Shown: one piece after another, positions 1 to 10,552 of the stretch
Position numbering within the stretch: position 1 is the stretch's first letter
How the letters are laid out: every line of letters starts with the position of its first letter
NCBI GenBank assembly: GCA_024291935.2
Contig: CM044321.1
Span: 65,032,985-65,096,984, forward strand
Direction of reading: 5' to 3'
DNA length: 64,000 bases
Source of the DNA: Okapia johnstoni
Lineage: Eukaryota; Chordata; Mammalia; Artiodactyla; Giraffidae
Position numbers and translations under genes: made by a program
The notes under the pieces: generated by a model
Databases searched by the model: none
What the model saw: only the letters and a program-made list of their open reading frames with translations
What the model was told of the DNA's origin: nothing

Positions 1-149
1 TTTATGTTTTTTGCTCACCTATTTGTATCTTCATGTTTAAAGTACATTTCCTGTTGGCAGCATACATAAGCCTTGCCTTTAACTGGGGGAGTTTAGGCAT
101 TTTACATTTAGTGTGATTATTGATATAATTAGATTTAGATCTATTATCT

Positions 150-345
150 CAGTTGGTGAAGAATCCACCTGCAATGCAAGAGACCTGGGTTCGATTCCTA
201 GGTCGGGAAGATGCCTTGGAGAAGGAAATGGCAACCCACTCCAGTATTCTTACCTGGGAAACCCCATGGATAGAGGATTCTGGAAAGCTACAGTCCACAA
301 GGTCACAAGAGTCAGACACGACTTACTGACTAAACCACCACCACC
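150..345 (+). mobile_element. Bov-tA SINE (tRNA head slightly truncated)
   Basis: A ruminant tRNA-derived SINE. The tRNA-like head shows a pol III B-box-like GGTTCGATTCC, followed by the Bov-A body with ggcaacccactccag and a tail ending in agtcagacacgactta. The element lacks the usual first bases of the head. It is flanked by an imperfect 13-bp target duplication, agatctNttatct at 137-149 and 346-358, with one mismatch, which fixes both ends. The longest open frame here is only a SINE translation and is not a gene. Confidence 0.93.
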
Positions 346-358
346 AGATCTGTTATCT

Positions 359-774
359 TACTATTTGTTTTTTATTTCCCTATCTATTTCTTCTTTTCTT
401 TTTTTCAGGAAGCTGATAATGGTATAAAATAAAACACCAGTATAGATATATTTGTGTAGAATTAGTCAATATTTAAATTGCTTTGTATTTTCTAAGTCAT
501 AGCTCTTCCTGGAGAAGGATATATAGTAAAGAAGTAGGAAAGTGTACCTGGAATTGTAGAATGTCTTTTTTATTTGTTTCTACTAGACCACGTGCTTCAT
601 AAAAACCAAAGACTTTGTCTGTTTTCTTTTTATCTACCTACCCTAGCTAATATTAGGTGAAAAATAAATCTTTGTTTACTGACAGATTAAAAAAAGATTC
701 TGGAATTAAGGTCACCTGAGCCAGGTACAGTAAAATGAGAGGGAAGCCAGCCAACAGGTGCACATTTCTTAGGT
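359..774. other. unique AT-rich DNA, nothing recognised
   Basis: I see no coding signal, RNA gene or recognisable repeat. The stretch is AT-rich with short pyrimidine runs near 385-405. Confidence 0.6.
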
Positions 775-784
775 ATTTAGTGTT

Positions 785-1402
785 CAGTTCAGTTCAGTTC
801 AATCACTCAGTCGTGTCCAACTCTTTGCAACCCCATGGACTGCAGCACGCCAGGCCTCCCTGTCCATCACCAACTCCTGGAGCTTACTCAAACTCATGTC
901 CATCGAGTCAGTGATGCCATCCAACCATCTCATCCTTTGTCGTCCCCTTCTCCTCCTGCCTTCAATATTTCCCAGCATCAGGGTCTTTTCCAGTTGGTCA
1001 GTTCTTCACATCAGGTGGCCAAAGTATTGGAGTTTCAGCTTCACCATCAGTCCTTCCAATGAATGTTCAGGACTGATTTCCTTTAGGATGGACTGGTTGG
1101 ATCTCCTTGCTGTCCAAGGGACTCCCAAGAGTCTTCTCCAGCACTACAATTCAAAAGCATCAGTTCTTCAGTGCTCAGGTTTCTTTCTAGTCCAACTCTC
1201 ACATCCATACATGACTACTAGAAGAACCATAGCTTTGACTAGACGGATCTTTCTTGGCAAAGTAATGTCTCTGCTTTTTAATATGCTGTCTAGGTTGGTC
1301 ATAACTCTTCTTCCAAGGAGCAAGTGTCTTTTAATTTCATGGCTGCAGTCACCATCTGCAGTGATTTTGGAGCCCTCCAAAATAATGTCTGTCACTGTTT
1401 CC
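785..1402 (-). mobile_element. BovB LINE, 5'-truncated 3' end
   Basis: An RTE-class LINE fragment of about 0.6 kb in minus orientation. The plus-strand left edge is the BovB tail, a run of the pentamer gttca rather than poly(A). Reading on the minus strand gives the C-terminal part of the BovB ORF, for example GSKITADGDCSHEIKR and YGCESWT. A 10-bp repeat, atttagtgtt, lies at 775-784 and 1403-1412 and is the likely target duplication. The fragment is non-coding remains; the frame is broken after the YGCESWT segment. Confidence 0.93.
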
Positions 1403-1412
1403 ATTTAGTGTT

Positions 1413-1994
1413 AGAAAATCTAATTAAAAGCATGAGATAATGCAAGAACCTAGGGCTGGGAAAAAATTTGCAGTCAGACTTGGTACAAACCTGTGAAAAG
1501 AGCAAGAGATACCAGAAATCACATATGAGAGTGCCTACAATGCTGCTTGAGTGCTCTTCTAGTTTACAAACTCTTCTGATGACCCATGGCCCCACTACCA
1601 ACACAGTGCATCTATTGCTGTGAAATACATTCATTTCTCCATGAATTTAGTGGAAATTTATTGAGTGTTTTTTTTGTTGTTTCAAGATTAATGAAGGCTT
1701 GTCACAGCTTAATAAGGAGATAGATATTTCCATATGTAGATAAATTATTATAAAGCATAATGAAGAGTATGGTAATGGGTGTGTATGTGCATACATCTGG
1801 GATAGAACTGTGGAAGACAGGGAGGAAGACTACCTTTTCCAGGGTAGAAGATCTTCATAGAGAAAGTATTAATGAGCAGGAGTTTCTAAAGTGAACAAGG
1901 TGAACAAGGCAGTGAATGATACTATAGTAAGATGAAATAAAATGTGAAAAAGCCTAAGGAGATGAAGTAGCATGGCCTATTCAAGTTAAAACAA
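1413..1994. other. unique AT-rich DNA, nothing recognised
   Basis: No coding segment or known repeat stands out. The short minus-strand frame at 1392-1634 has no recognisable domain. Confidence 0.55.
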
Positions 1995-2215
1995 AGAGAT
2001 TAAGAGAAGAATTGTAAGTCTGCTACTTATTAACTGTGGATACTTGAACAAGTTACTTAATATCTCAGAGCCCCACTTCTTCCAACTGTAGAATGGGAAT
2101 AATAATACCTGCCCTGTGGTGTTATTATAAACATTAAATGAGATGAGCTATTTAATAGTTTATCTCTCATGTAATCGATGCTCAATAAATAGTCACTGTT
2201 ATTGCTATAGGTATT
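1995..2215 (+). mobile_element. MIR SINE (ancient)
   Basis: The order of diagnostic words fits MIR: a tRNA-derived core near ctacttattaactgtgga, then acaagttacttaat, then gaatgggaataataatacct, and a 3' end with gctcaataaatag. Divergence is high, as expected for a mammal-wide repeat. The strand is taken from this word order. Confidence 0.82.
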
Positions 2216-2447
2216 TCTAATACTACCATTTCTCTTAGTATCCCTGGAGCATAAGGCATAAAAAGGGAGTGAGATTAAACTGGAAGGGTAGGCAAAATCC
2301 AATCCAAGAAGAGCCTCATATGAAAGAACCTTAGCTAGATATTGTGGCTTCTGGGGCATGTGTTCTTAAAGAATTTTATCAGAGGACTAATATGTTTTGA
2401 AAATGCCTATTCAGAGCATTACTACTGACACCAATATATGGGAGTTG

Positions 2448-2680
2448 GGCTTCCCTGATGGCTCAGACAGTAAAGCGTCTGCCTGCAATAGCATCTGCCT
2501 GCAATGCGGGAGACCTGGGTTCGAGCCCTGGTTTGGGAAGATACCCAGGAGAAGGAAATGGCAACCCACTCCAGTACTCTTGCCTGGAAAATTCCATGGA
2601 TGGAGGAGCCTGGTAGGCTACAGTCCATGGGGTCTCAAAGAGTCAGACACGACTTCGCGACTTTACTTTCTTTTACTTTC
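2448..2680 (+). mobile_element. Bov-tA SINE with 12-bp target duplication and duplicated tRNA head segment
   Basis: A full-length Bov-tA SINE beginning ggcttccctg and ending in a ttactttc tail. Exact 12-bp target duplications, atatgggagttg, lie at 2436-2447 and 2681-2692. Within the tRNA-like head, a 16-bp segment is tandemly duplicated (2475-2490 and 2491-2506), which lengthens the distance between the A-box-like and B-box-like promoter regions. The B-box-like ggttcgagccc is at about 2519-2529. Frames on both strands here are SINE translations. Confidence 0.96.
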
Positions 2681-2692
2681 ATATGGGAGTTG

Positions 2693-5651
2693 ATTGGGAG
2701 ATAGTGAGGAAGGTTGGGAAATATATCAAATGTCAAAAGAATTAGCTCTTAATGAAAAAAATTTGCCAAAGATAAAGTACAAAGTCAATAGTTAGAGATT
2801 GAGCATGTAGTAGGCCAAATACATGTAAAAACCAGACAAGCACATATATAGCAAGATTAGTAGATCGAATTTCAATGTTGACTCTATTCAATAGATGATT
2901 CACAATTGTCCTAATACCTCTTTTCAATGGAGTTACATCAACCACTTATTCCTGTCATATTTTCTGCCTCCTCCCATAGTCTCTCTCCCTCAGTATAAAA
3001 AGATACACTACACTATGCTTTATTGAATGTTTGACCACTTCTAATTGTAAAGTTACACTTAATCAGAAATGCTAGATTCACATTGAAGTAATTGACTGGC
3101 TAATTACTCTTCTGGGAATGTGGCCTTAGATTAATCATTATAAATAATGGGAAACCAGAGAAGCTTACTCTTGCATCCAAAACAAAGAAGAAACAGTATT
3201 ATTTTTATGGTTTTAGCTTCCCTCACTTTGTAGATGCTGCAGCTGTGTCCTCATTGTATTTTATAGCCAGAAAAAAATCACCCCTCAGCAGTTCCTATAA
3301 TTTCAAATTTATAACTATGTCCAGGGTAATTCACCCGTAAGCCAACTAGAAATAAAAATAGAGGAGATAGGCCCATCTGTTGGAGTGATTTTTTAACTGC
3401 AGAAAACATTTTCCTTTCTTTAAAAGCAAAGCTGTAAAATCTATATAAATTCCAATTCGTAAACCATGAAACTCTAATTTTTCCACTTTTCTAGTCACTT
3501 TGAGTAAATGATTTTGCATACGTAGGATGTCAAAAATCACCAAAATGGTCCAAGGGAGTGTGAGAGATTGATTTTAACTACATGAAAGTTTTCTAAGTGA
3601 TGTCAAAAGATTCTTCAGGTAAATTAGGACTAAAAAGAATTCTGTATTACTTGGTACTGAAAGATCCGTATCTTTAGTTTTTTTTTTTCCCCCTGCTGTA
3701 CAAGGGAGCTTCAACATCTTATTTAATTATTTTTAGTTAACTATATGTTTCCTTAGTAATTGAAAAATTAACCTTCTTTTCTTAAATCTTTTATCTCTAT
3801 TCATCAAATAAGTTCTCACTTAGAGATTCTGATAGGGCTATTTAAATTACTCTGGTAAAGCCATTATTTAAGGGGAGAAATACCTTATCTTGAATAATTC
3901 AGGCAAGAGTAATTGTTTTGCTTGAATGTTCTGGCTATGATTCTATCAAATTTCCTCTTACTCTGCTTGCGTAGAATGAACTTTAGCTGGCAAAAAAGGC
4001 TTTTTGTTTTATGGAGAGTGTAACCTTGGTTCTTTGTGTGATAAATCCGAGGGTAAGGCATTTGGAGTAGTCACCACTTGTGCAGCAGAAACTGCTTTGT
4101 TCCAAACCCACACACCTGTATTCTGTGAAAAGAGAGGTTTTCCCATAGAACACCACCTAATGGCAATGCTTTCACTTTTCACAAGCTGGTAAAAGCAAAC
4201 ACAATGAATCACAAGTGCTTTACAGATAATGCCTTACACCACCACATAATCCTCTTAGTGAGATAAGCAGGAAGGCTAGGAACCTCTAGGCAGTCATGCT
4301 ACAGTTATACCCACACCATTTGCAAAAGTAGAGTGAGAATCACCACTTTTTAATGCAACTGTTATCACCACTCCGAGGCATTCCTAGTGTCGCGGTATGT
4401 CCTACCAAGTGAAGGGATCTGAAAGAGAAAGAATCCTTAATGATATTTAAAGCTTATAGCTATTGAGGAGTCATGGAGAGTGATTATATCTTAATCAGAT
4501 TGTCTGCTTCCCAGACCATTTGCTTACCAGGTTGCTTCCACCATATTTTACATTCTTTTGTTTCTTTGTTCTTTCACTTATTCACCCATTTAATAAATAT
4601 TCTAGTGCTTCTGTAGATTGAAGGGCCCAGAATGTGTTAGTGGAATTCAAGAAAGACCTGAGGAGGTATGGTTTCTCTTTCCTGGGTTATCAGAAAGATA
4701 ACTGGATTGAGAACAGTTGAGTTTGCATCATGGATTGAACTTTAGAAACTCCACTGAACACTTGATTTAAACATACGTAGATATATAGTGAACTATGGTT
4801 CCTATAAAAACTTGATTACATGTGTGATTTGGATGTCAGTTGCAATCCTTCCTCCCTGGAAGTCAAGAAATTGGGAGGTAGAAGGATTGACTTTTAGACT
4901 GAAAATGTTGGTGAACATTCTTCCAACTTTCTAGTCAGCCTCAATCCTTAGCAAATTGCAAATAAAGAGAAATGTGTCCTCAGCATCTCCCAAATGTTTG
5001 TTCTTTCCTCCTTTCAGGATAAATTCTTCCAGGTTCTTAAAGTCAGTTGAATAGCACAATTTTTTCTCAGGTAAGAGTTGATATCAGTTAATATTATTTT
5101 TACTTTGGTGTGAATTTGGATCTCTCAGTACTGTTTGCATTTTAACAGGAGTTCAGAAATAAAAGATCATCTTTTATTGAAGGAAAATCAACAATAAATG
5201 ACTCACTAAGGAGACATTTTGGGATCAGAGTCCATTCCAAACAGCAGCAAGTGTCTTCTTTGTGATAGGCCTAAGACTGCCCCCACTGCAGCACTCATCG
5301 ATGGGTTAGTTGGTGTAATGGGTTTAAATTTCCTCTTCCTTGAAGTGAAGCCAACCCTTGGGATCACATGAGACTATTTTGTATCTTCTTTCAAGCAGTG
5401 TTTGATGAGAGCTATTCAATGAAAAACATTTCTGAGTTAGTACGAAATATATGATCTGTCATCGATCTAAAAATAGTGGCAGAGATGTGTTACCAGAATG
5501 CCTTCAAGTAAGAAGTGATTGATTGTAATTAGAAAACAAACCACGTACCAAGCACTCAATCATGAGAAAGCTTATAGAAAAGGAAGCCTCTATTAATAGG
5601 ACATAATTACACATGACACTCACACACCTGTTGTTCCATTTATAGAATCCT
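2693..5651. other. 3 kb mostly unique DNA with weak ancient-repeat traces
   Basis: No gene is supported. The frames at 2742-2945, 3346-3543, 4004-4212 and 5504-5719 are short and domain-free. Weak MIR/L2-like words occur near 4205-4290 (aagtgctttacagataat) and 4575-4640 (a ttcacttattcacccattta stretch), too degraded to call with confidence. No ruminant-specific insertion is present. Confidence 0.5.
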
Positions 5652-5665
5652 TTGTCCTCTAAAGA

Positions 5666-5886
5666 GATTCTCTGGTGGCTCAGGGGTAAAGAATCTACCT
5701 GCCAATGCAGGAGGTGCAAGAGATGGGTTTGATCCCTAGGTCAGGAAGATCATCTGGAGTAGGAAATGGCAATCTGCTGCAGTATTCTTGTCTGGAAAAT
5801 TCCATGGAGAGAGGAACCTCGTGGGCTATAGTCTGTGAGATCTGCAAAGAGTCAGACATGACAAAGAGACTGAGCATGCATGCATG
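5666..5886 (+). mobile_element. Bov-tA SINE with 14-bp target duplication
   Basis: A tRNA-like head (ggtggctcaggggtaaagaa, B-box-like gggtttgatccc) is followed by a Bov-A body. Exact 14-bp repeats, ttgtcctctaaaga, at 5652-5665 and 5887-5900 mark the insertion. The head carries a small extra segment, caggaggtgcaagag, relative to other copies in the window, and the body is moderately diverged. Confidence 0.95.
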
Positions 5887-6076
5887 TTGTCCTCTAAAGA
5901 ATGACTGGAGTGATAGTATGTATTCAGAAAGAATAAAATGGGAAATTGTAGCATTCTAGTTGGTTGTGACTTACCAAATGCTTCTGCATGAGTTTGGTTT
6001 CCTGTAATAGCAGTTCTAACCTTATTCAGTTGCACAAAAACACTCTCATGTGCTACTTCATATACTAAGAAACTTT

Positions 6077-6283
6077 GTGTTTGTCTGGTCATTTGTGTCT
6101 GACTCTTTGTGACCCTGTGGACTGTAGCCTGTCAGGCTCCTCTGAATTTTCCAGGCAAGTGTACTGAAGCAGTTGCCATTTCCAGATGCAGAGGGTCTTC
6201 CCAACCCAGGGATGGAGCCTGAGTTTCTCGCATCTCTTGCATTGACAAGTGGATTCTTTACCCCTGCACCACCTGGGAAGCCC
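6077..6283 (-). mobile_element. Bov-tA SINE (minus)
   Basis: On the plus strand the body reads first (gtctgactctttgtgaccct, then a Bov-A core) and the head last, ending acctgggaagccc. A short imperfect repeat, gaaactttg versus aaaacgtta, may be the target duplication but is weak. The next upstream SINE, at 5666-5886, is in the opposite orientation about 190 bp away. Confidence 0.9.
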
Positions 6284-6651
6284 AAAACGTTATTCCTTAT
6301 TTGTTTGTATCCTCGGTGGCATTCAGAGGGCTCAGAACTTAGATGGTCATCTAATGTCTCTTGAAGGCTGAATAAAAGTATGAATGTTGAAAAGAGTCAA
6401 GCAAAATGTGTATGAGTAGTTAGAGAATTAACATGAGGAAAAAAGAAGAGGCAGGGGATTAACAAAATAAATAAAATTAATTCTACCTACCTTAAAATTT
6501 AATGTATCTACATAATTATCTAAAGTCTCTGAGGTGGGAAATCTCAAAGAGTTTTCAAATAAGTGTCTTAGGATGATTTCTGGGTGAGGATTGTTAATAA
6601 GTAACTAGATTTACAATAGTCAGATTATTCTTTCTTCTTTTTCTTATACAT
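6284..6651. other. unique AT-rich DNA, nothing recognised
   Basis: No domain-bearing frame or repeat family was recognised. Confidence 0.55.
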
Positions 6652-9124
6652 ATAATTTATTTGCTCTGCTGGAGCACCTGTGAACAAATACCCCATGTTC
6701 AAAGTAAGAGAAACCCAAGTAAGACGGTAGGTGCTGAGAGAGGGCAACAGAGGGCAGACAGACTGAAACCACAGGCACAGACAACTAGCCAATCTGATCA
6801 CACGGACGACAGCTTGTCAAATTCAATGAAACTAAGCCATACCATGTGGGGCCACCCAAGACTGATGGGTCATGGTGGAGAGATCTGACAGAATGTGGTC
6901 CACTGGAGAAGGGAATGGCAGACCACTTCAGTATTCTTGCCTTGAGAACCCCATGAACAGTATGAATAGGCAAAAAGATAGCACACTGAAAGAGGAACTC
7001 CCCAGGTCGGTAGGTACCCAATATGCTACTGGAGGTCAGTGGAGAAATAACTCCAGAAAGGATGAAGGGTGGAGCCAAAGCAAAAACAACACCCAGTTGT
7101 GGATGTGACTCGTGATAGAAGCAAGGTCTGAGGCTCTAAAGAGCAATATTGTATAGGAACGTGGAATGTTAGGTCCATGAATCAAGGCAAATTGGAAGTG
7201 GTCAAACAGGAGATGGCAAGAGTGAATGTCAACATTCTAGGAATCAGTGAACTAAGATGGACTGGAATGGGTGAATTTAACTCAGATGACCATTGTCTCT
7301 ATTACTGTGGACAGGAATCCATTAGAAGAAATGGAGTAACCATCATAGTCAACAAAAGAGTCCGAAATGCAGTACTTGGATGCAGTCTCAAAAATGACAG
7401 AATGATCTCTGTTTGTTTCCAAGGCAAATCATTCAATATCACAGTAATCCAAGTCTATGCCTCGACCAGTAATGCTGAAGAAGGTGAAGTTGAACGGTTC
7501 TACGAATACCTACAAGACCTTTTAGAACTAACACCCAAAAAAGATGTCCTTTTCATTACAGGGGACTGGAATGCAAAAGTAGGAAGTCAGGAAACACCTG
7601 GCGTAACAGGCAAATTTGGCCTTGGAGTACAGAATGAAGCAGGGCAAAGGCTAATAGAGTTTTTGCCAAGAGAATGCACTGGACATAGCAAACACCCTCT
7701 TCCAACAATACAAGAGAAGACTCTACACATGGACATCACCAGATGGTCAACACCGAAATCAGATTGATTATATTCTTTGCAGCCAAAGATGAAGAAGCTT
7801 TATACAGTCAGCAAAAAAATGACTGGGAGCTGACTGTGGCTCAGATCATGAACTCCTTATTGCCAAATTCAGACTTAAATTGAAGAAAGTGGGGAAAACC
7901 ACTAGACCATTCAGGTATGACCGAAATCAAATCTCTTATGATTATACAGTGGAAGTGAGAAATAGATTTAAGGGACTAGATCTGATAGAGTGCCTGATGA
8001 ACTATGGACGGAGGTTTGTGACATTGTAGAGGAGGCAGGGATCAAGACCATCCCCAAGTAAAAGAAATGCAAAAAAGCAAAATGGCTGTCTGAGGAGGCC
8101 TTACAAATAGCTGTGAAAAGAAGAGAAGCAAAAAGCAAAGGAGAAAAGGAAAGATATACCCATTCAAATGCAGAGTTCCAAAGAATAGGAAGGAGAGATA
8201 AGAAAGCCTTCCTCAGCGATCAATGCAAAGAAATAGAAGAAAACAATAGAATGGGAAAGACTAGAGATCTCTTCAAGAAAATTAGAGATACCAAGAGAAC
8301 ATTTCCTGCAAAGGTGGGCTCAATAAAGGACAGAAATGGTATGGACCTAACAGAAGCAGAAGATATTAAGAAGAGGTGGCAAGAATACACAGAACTGTGC
8401 AAAAAAGATCTTCTTGACCCAGCTAATCATGATGGTGTGATCACTCACACTCACCTAGAGGCGGACATCCTGGAATGTGAAGTCAAGTGATCCTTAGAAA
8501 GCATCACTATGAACAAAGCTAGTGGAGGTGATGAAATTACAGTTGAGATATTTCAAATCCAGAAAGATGATGCTGTGAAAGTGCTGCACTCAAAATGTCA
8601 GCAAATTTGGAAAACTCAGCAGTGGCCACAGGACTTGAAAAGGTCAGTTTTCATTCCAATCCCTAAGAAAGGCAATGTCAAAGAATGCTCAAACTATGGC
8701 AAAATTGCTCTTATCTCACACACTAGTAAAGTAATGCTCAAAATTCTCCAAGACAGGTTTCAGCAATACATGAATCATGAACTTCCAGATGTTCAAGCTG
8801 GGTTTCAAAAAGGCAGAGGAACCAGAGATCAAATTGCCAACATCTGCTGAATCATTGAAAAAGCAAGAGAGTTCCAGAAAAACATCTATTTCTGCTTTAT
8901 TGACTATGCCAAAGCCTTTGACTGTGTGGATCACAATAAACTGTGGAAAATTCTGAAAGAGATGGGCATACGAGACCATCTGACCTGCGTCTTGAGAAAC
9001 CTGTATGCAGGTCAGGAAGCAACAGTTAGAACTAGACATGGAACAACAGACTGGTTCCAAATAGGAAAAGGAGTACGTCAAGTTTGTATATTGTCACCCT
9101 GCTTATTTAACTTATATGCCGAGT

Positions 9125-9331
9125 GAAGTGAAGTTGCTCAGTCGTGTCCGACTCTTTGCTACCCCATGGGCTGTAGCCTACCAGGCTTCTCTGTCCATGG
9201 GATTTTCCAGGCTAGTGTACTGGAGTGGGTTGCCATTTCCTTCTCCAGGGGATCTTCCCGTCCCAGGGATCGAACCCAGGTCTCCTGCATTGTAGGCAGA
9301 CGCTTTACCCTCTGAGCCAGCAGGGAAGCCC
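9125..9331 (-). mobile_element. Bov-tA SINE nested in BovB (minus)
   Basis: The SINE interrupts the BovB RT domain between cttatatgc and tacatcatgag. The plus strand reads gctcagtcgtgtccgactc at its left edge and gggaagcc at its right. An imperfect target repeat beginning atatgc occurs at 9114-9124 and 9332-9342. It is younger than the host BovB. Confidence 0.94.
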
Positions 9332-9464
9332 ATATGCAGTGTACATCATGAGAAACGCTGGGCTGGAGGAAGCACAAGCTGGTATCAAGATTGCCGGGAG
9401 AAATATCAATCACCTCAGATATGCAGATGACACCACCCTTAAGGCAGAAAGTGAAGAAGAACTA

Positions 9465-9817
9465 TATATGGAATTTAGAAAGGTGGTAACAATAACCCCA
9501 CATGCAAGACAGCAAAAGAGACACAGATCTATAGAACAGTCTTTTGGACTCTGTGGGAGAATGGCATTGAAACATATATATTATCATATATGAAAAGGAT
9601 CGCCAGTACAGGTTCGATGCATGAGACAGGATGCTCGGGGCTGGTGCACTGGGATGACCCAGAGGGATGGGATGGGGAGGGAGGTGGGAAGGAGGTTCAG
9701 GATGGGGAACACATGTACACCTGTGGCAGATCCATGTCAGTGTATGGCAAAACCACTATAATATTGTAAAGTAATTAGCCTCCAATTAAAATAAATAAAT
9801 TTATATTAAAAAAAAAG
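9465..9817 (+). mobile_element. Ruminant L1 3' end nested in BovB, without target duplication
   Basis: A 5'-truncated tail of a bovine-type L1: the 3' UTR words ctctgtgggagaatggcat, gtgcactgggatgacccag and gtaaagtaattagcctcca precede an A-rich tail at about 9788-9815. The same UTR occurs in minus orientation at 25038-25300. The host BovB resumes at about 9818, but roughly 17 bases that are present in the copies at 20605-20621 and 53917-53933 are missing at the junction. No target duplication is visible. Confidence 0.92.
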
Positions 9818-10552
9818 TAAGTGAAAGAGGAGAGTGAAAAAGTTGGCTTAAAGCTCAGCATTCAGAAAACTAAGATCATGGTATATGATCCCATCACTTC
9901 ATGGTAAATAGATGGGGAAACAGTGGAAACAGTGTCAGGCTTTATTTTGGGGGGCTCCAAAATCACTGCAGATGGTGATTGCAGCCATGAAATTAAAAGA
10001 TGCTTACTCCTTGGGAGGAAAGTTATGACAAACCTAGACAGCATATTAAAAAGCAGAGACATTACTTTGCCAACAAAGGTCCGAATAGTCAACGCTATGG
10101 TTTTTCCAGTGGTCATGTATGGATGTGAGAGTTGGACTAGAAAGAAAGCTGAGCGCTGAAGAATTGATGCGTTTGAACTGTGGTGTTGGAGAAGACTCTT
10201 GAGAGTCCCTTGGACTGCAAGAAGATCCAACCAGTCCATCCTAAAGGAGATCAGTCCTGGGTGTTCATTGGAAGGACTGATGTTGAAGCTGAAACTCCAA
10301 TACTTTGGCCACCTCATGCGAATAGTTGACTCATTTGAAAAGACCCTGATGCTGGGTAAGATTGAGGGCAGGAGGAGAAGGGGACAACAAAGGATAAGAT
10401 GATTGAATGGCATCACCGACTCAATGGACATAAGTTTGGGTAGGCTCTGGGATTTGGTGATGGACAGGGAGGTCTGGCGTGCTGTGGTTCATGGGTAGCA
10501 AAGAGTCGGACACGACTGAGCAATTGAACTGAACTGAACTGAATAATTTATT

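Larger units (their letters stand above)
7177..10402 (+). pseudogene. BovB endonuclease / reverse transcriptase ORF, broken
   Basis: In the intact family this ORF encodes an APE-like endonuclease that nicks the target and a reverse transcriptase that copies BovB RNA there. Visible motifs are ISELRWTG (catalytic Glu region), GDWNAKVG (Asp-x-Asn region) and, after a frame change, GSDHELL near 7841-7862. The RT segment shows YAKAFDCVDHNKLW (motif A) near 8905-8945 and LRYADDTT (motif C) near 9415-9440. Breaks include an extra T in the run near 7661-7665 and Trp-to-stop changes near 8488 and 8848. There is also a small deletion near 7987 and the two nested insertions. The protein cannot be produced from this copy. 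Confidence 0.93.
6662..10542 (+). mobile_element. BovB LINE, full-length, with two nested insertions
   Basis: An RTE-class retrotransposon. Ten-base target duplications, ataatttatt, at 6652-6661 and 10543-10552 bracket the element, and the 3' end is the gaact pentamer run typical of BovB. Removing the nested SINE (9125-9331) and nested L1 tail (9465-9817) leaves about 3.3 kb, the expected full length. The 5' untranslated part includes a Bov-A-like segment at 6899-6965. A single decayed ORF follows from about 7177, with an APE-type endonuclease and a reverse transcriptase. This is the most complete BovB in the window and serves as the in-window reference for the other copies. Confidence 0.95.

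Noticed and set aside
782..800. CRISPR-like or satellite array of gttca units
   Set aside because: It is the pentamer tail of BovB, found at the 3' end of the BovB copies in the window. There are no spacers.
2448..2530. tRNA gene
   Set aside because: The A/B-box-like segment belongs to the SINE head. There is no complete cloverleaf, and it is flanked by a SINE body and target duplications.
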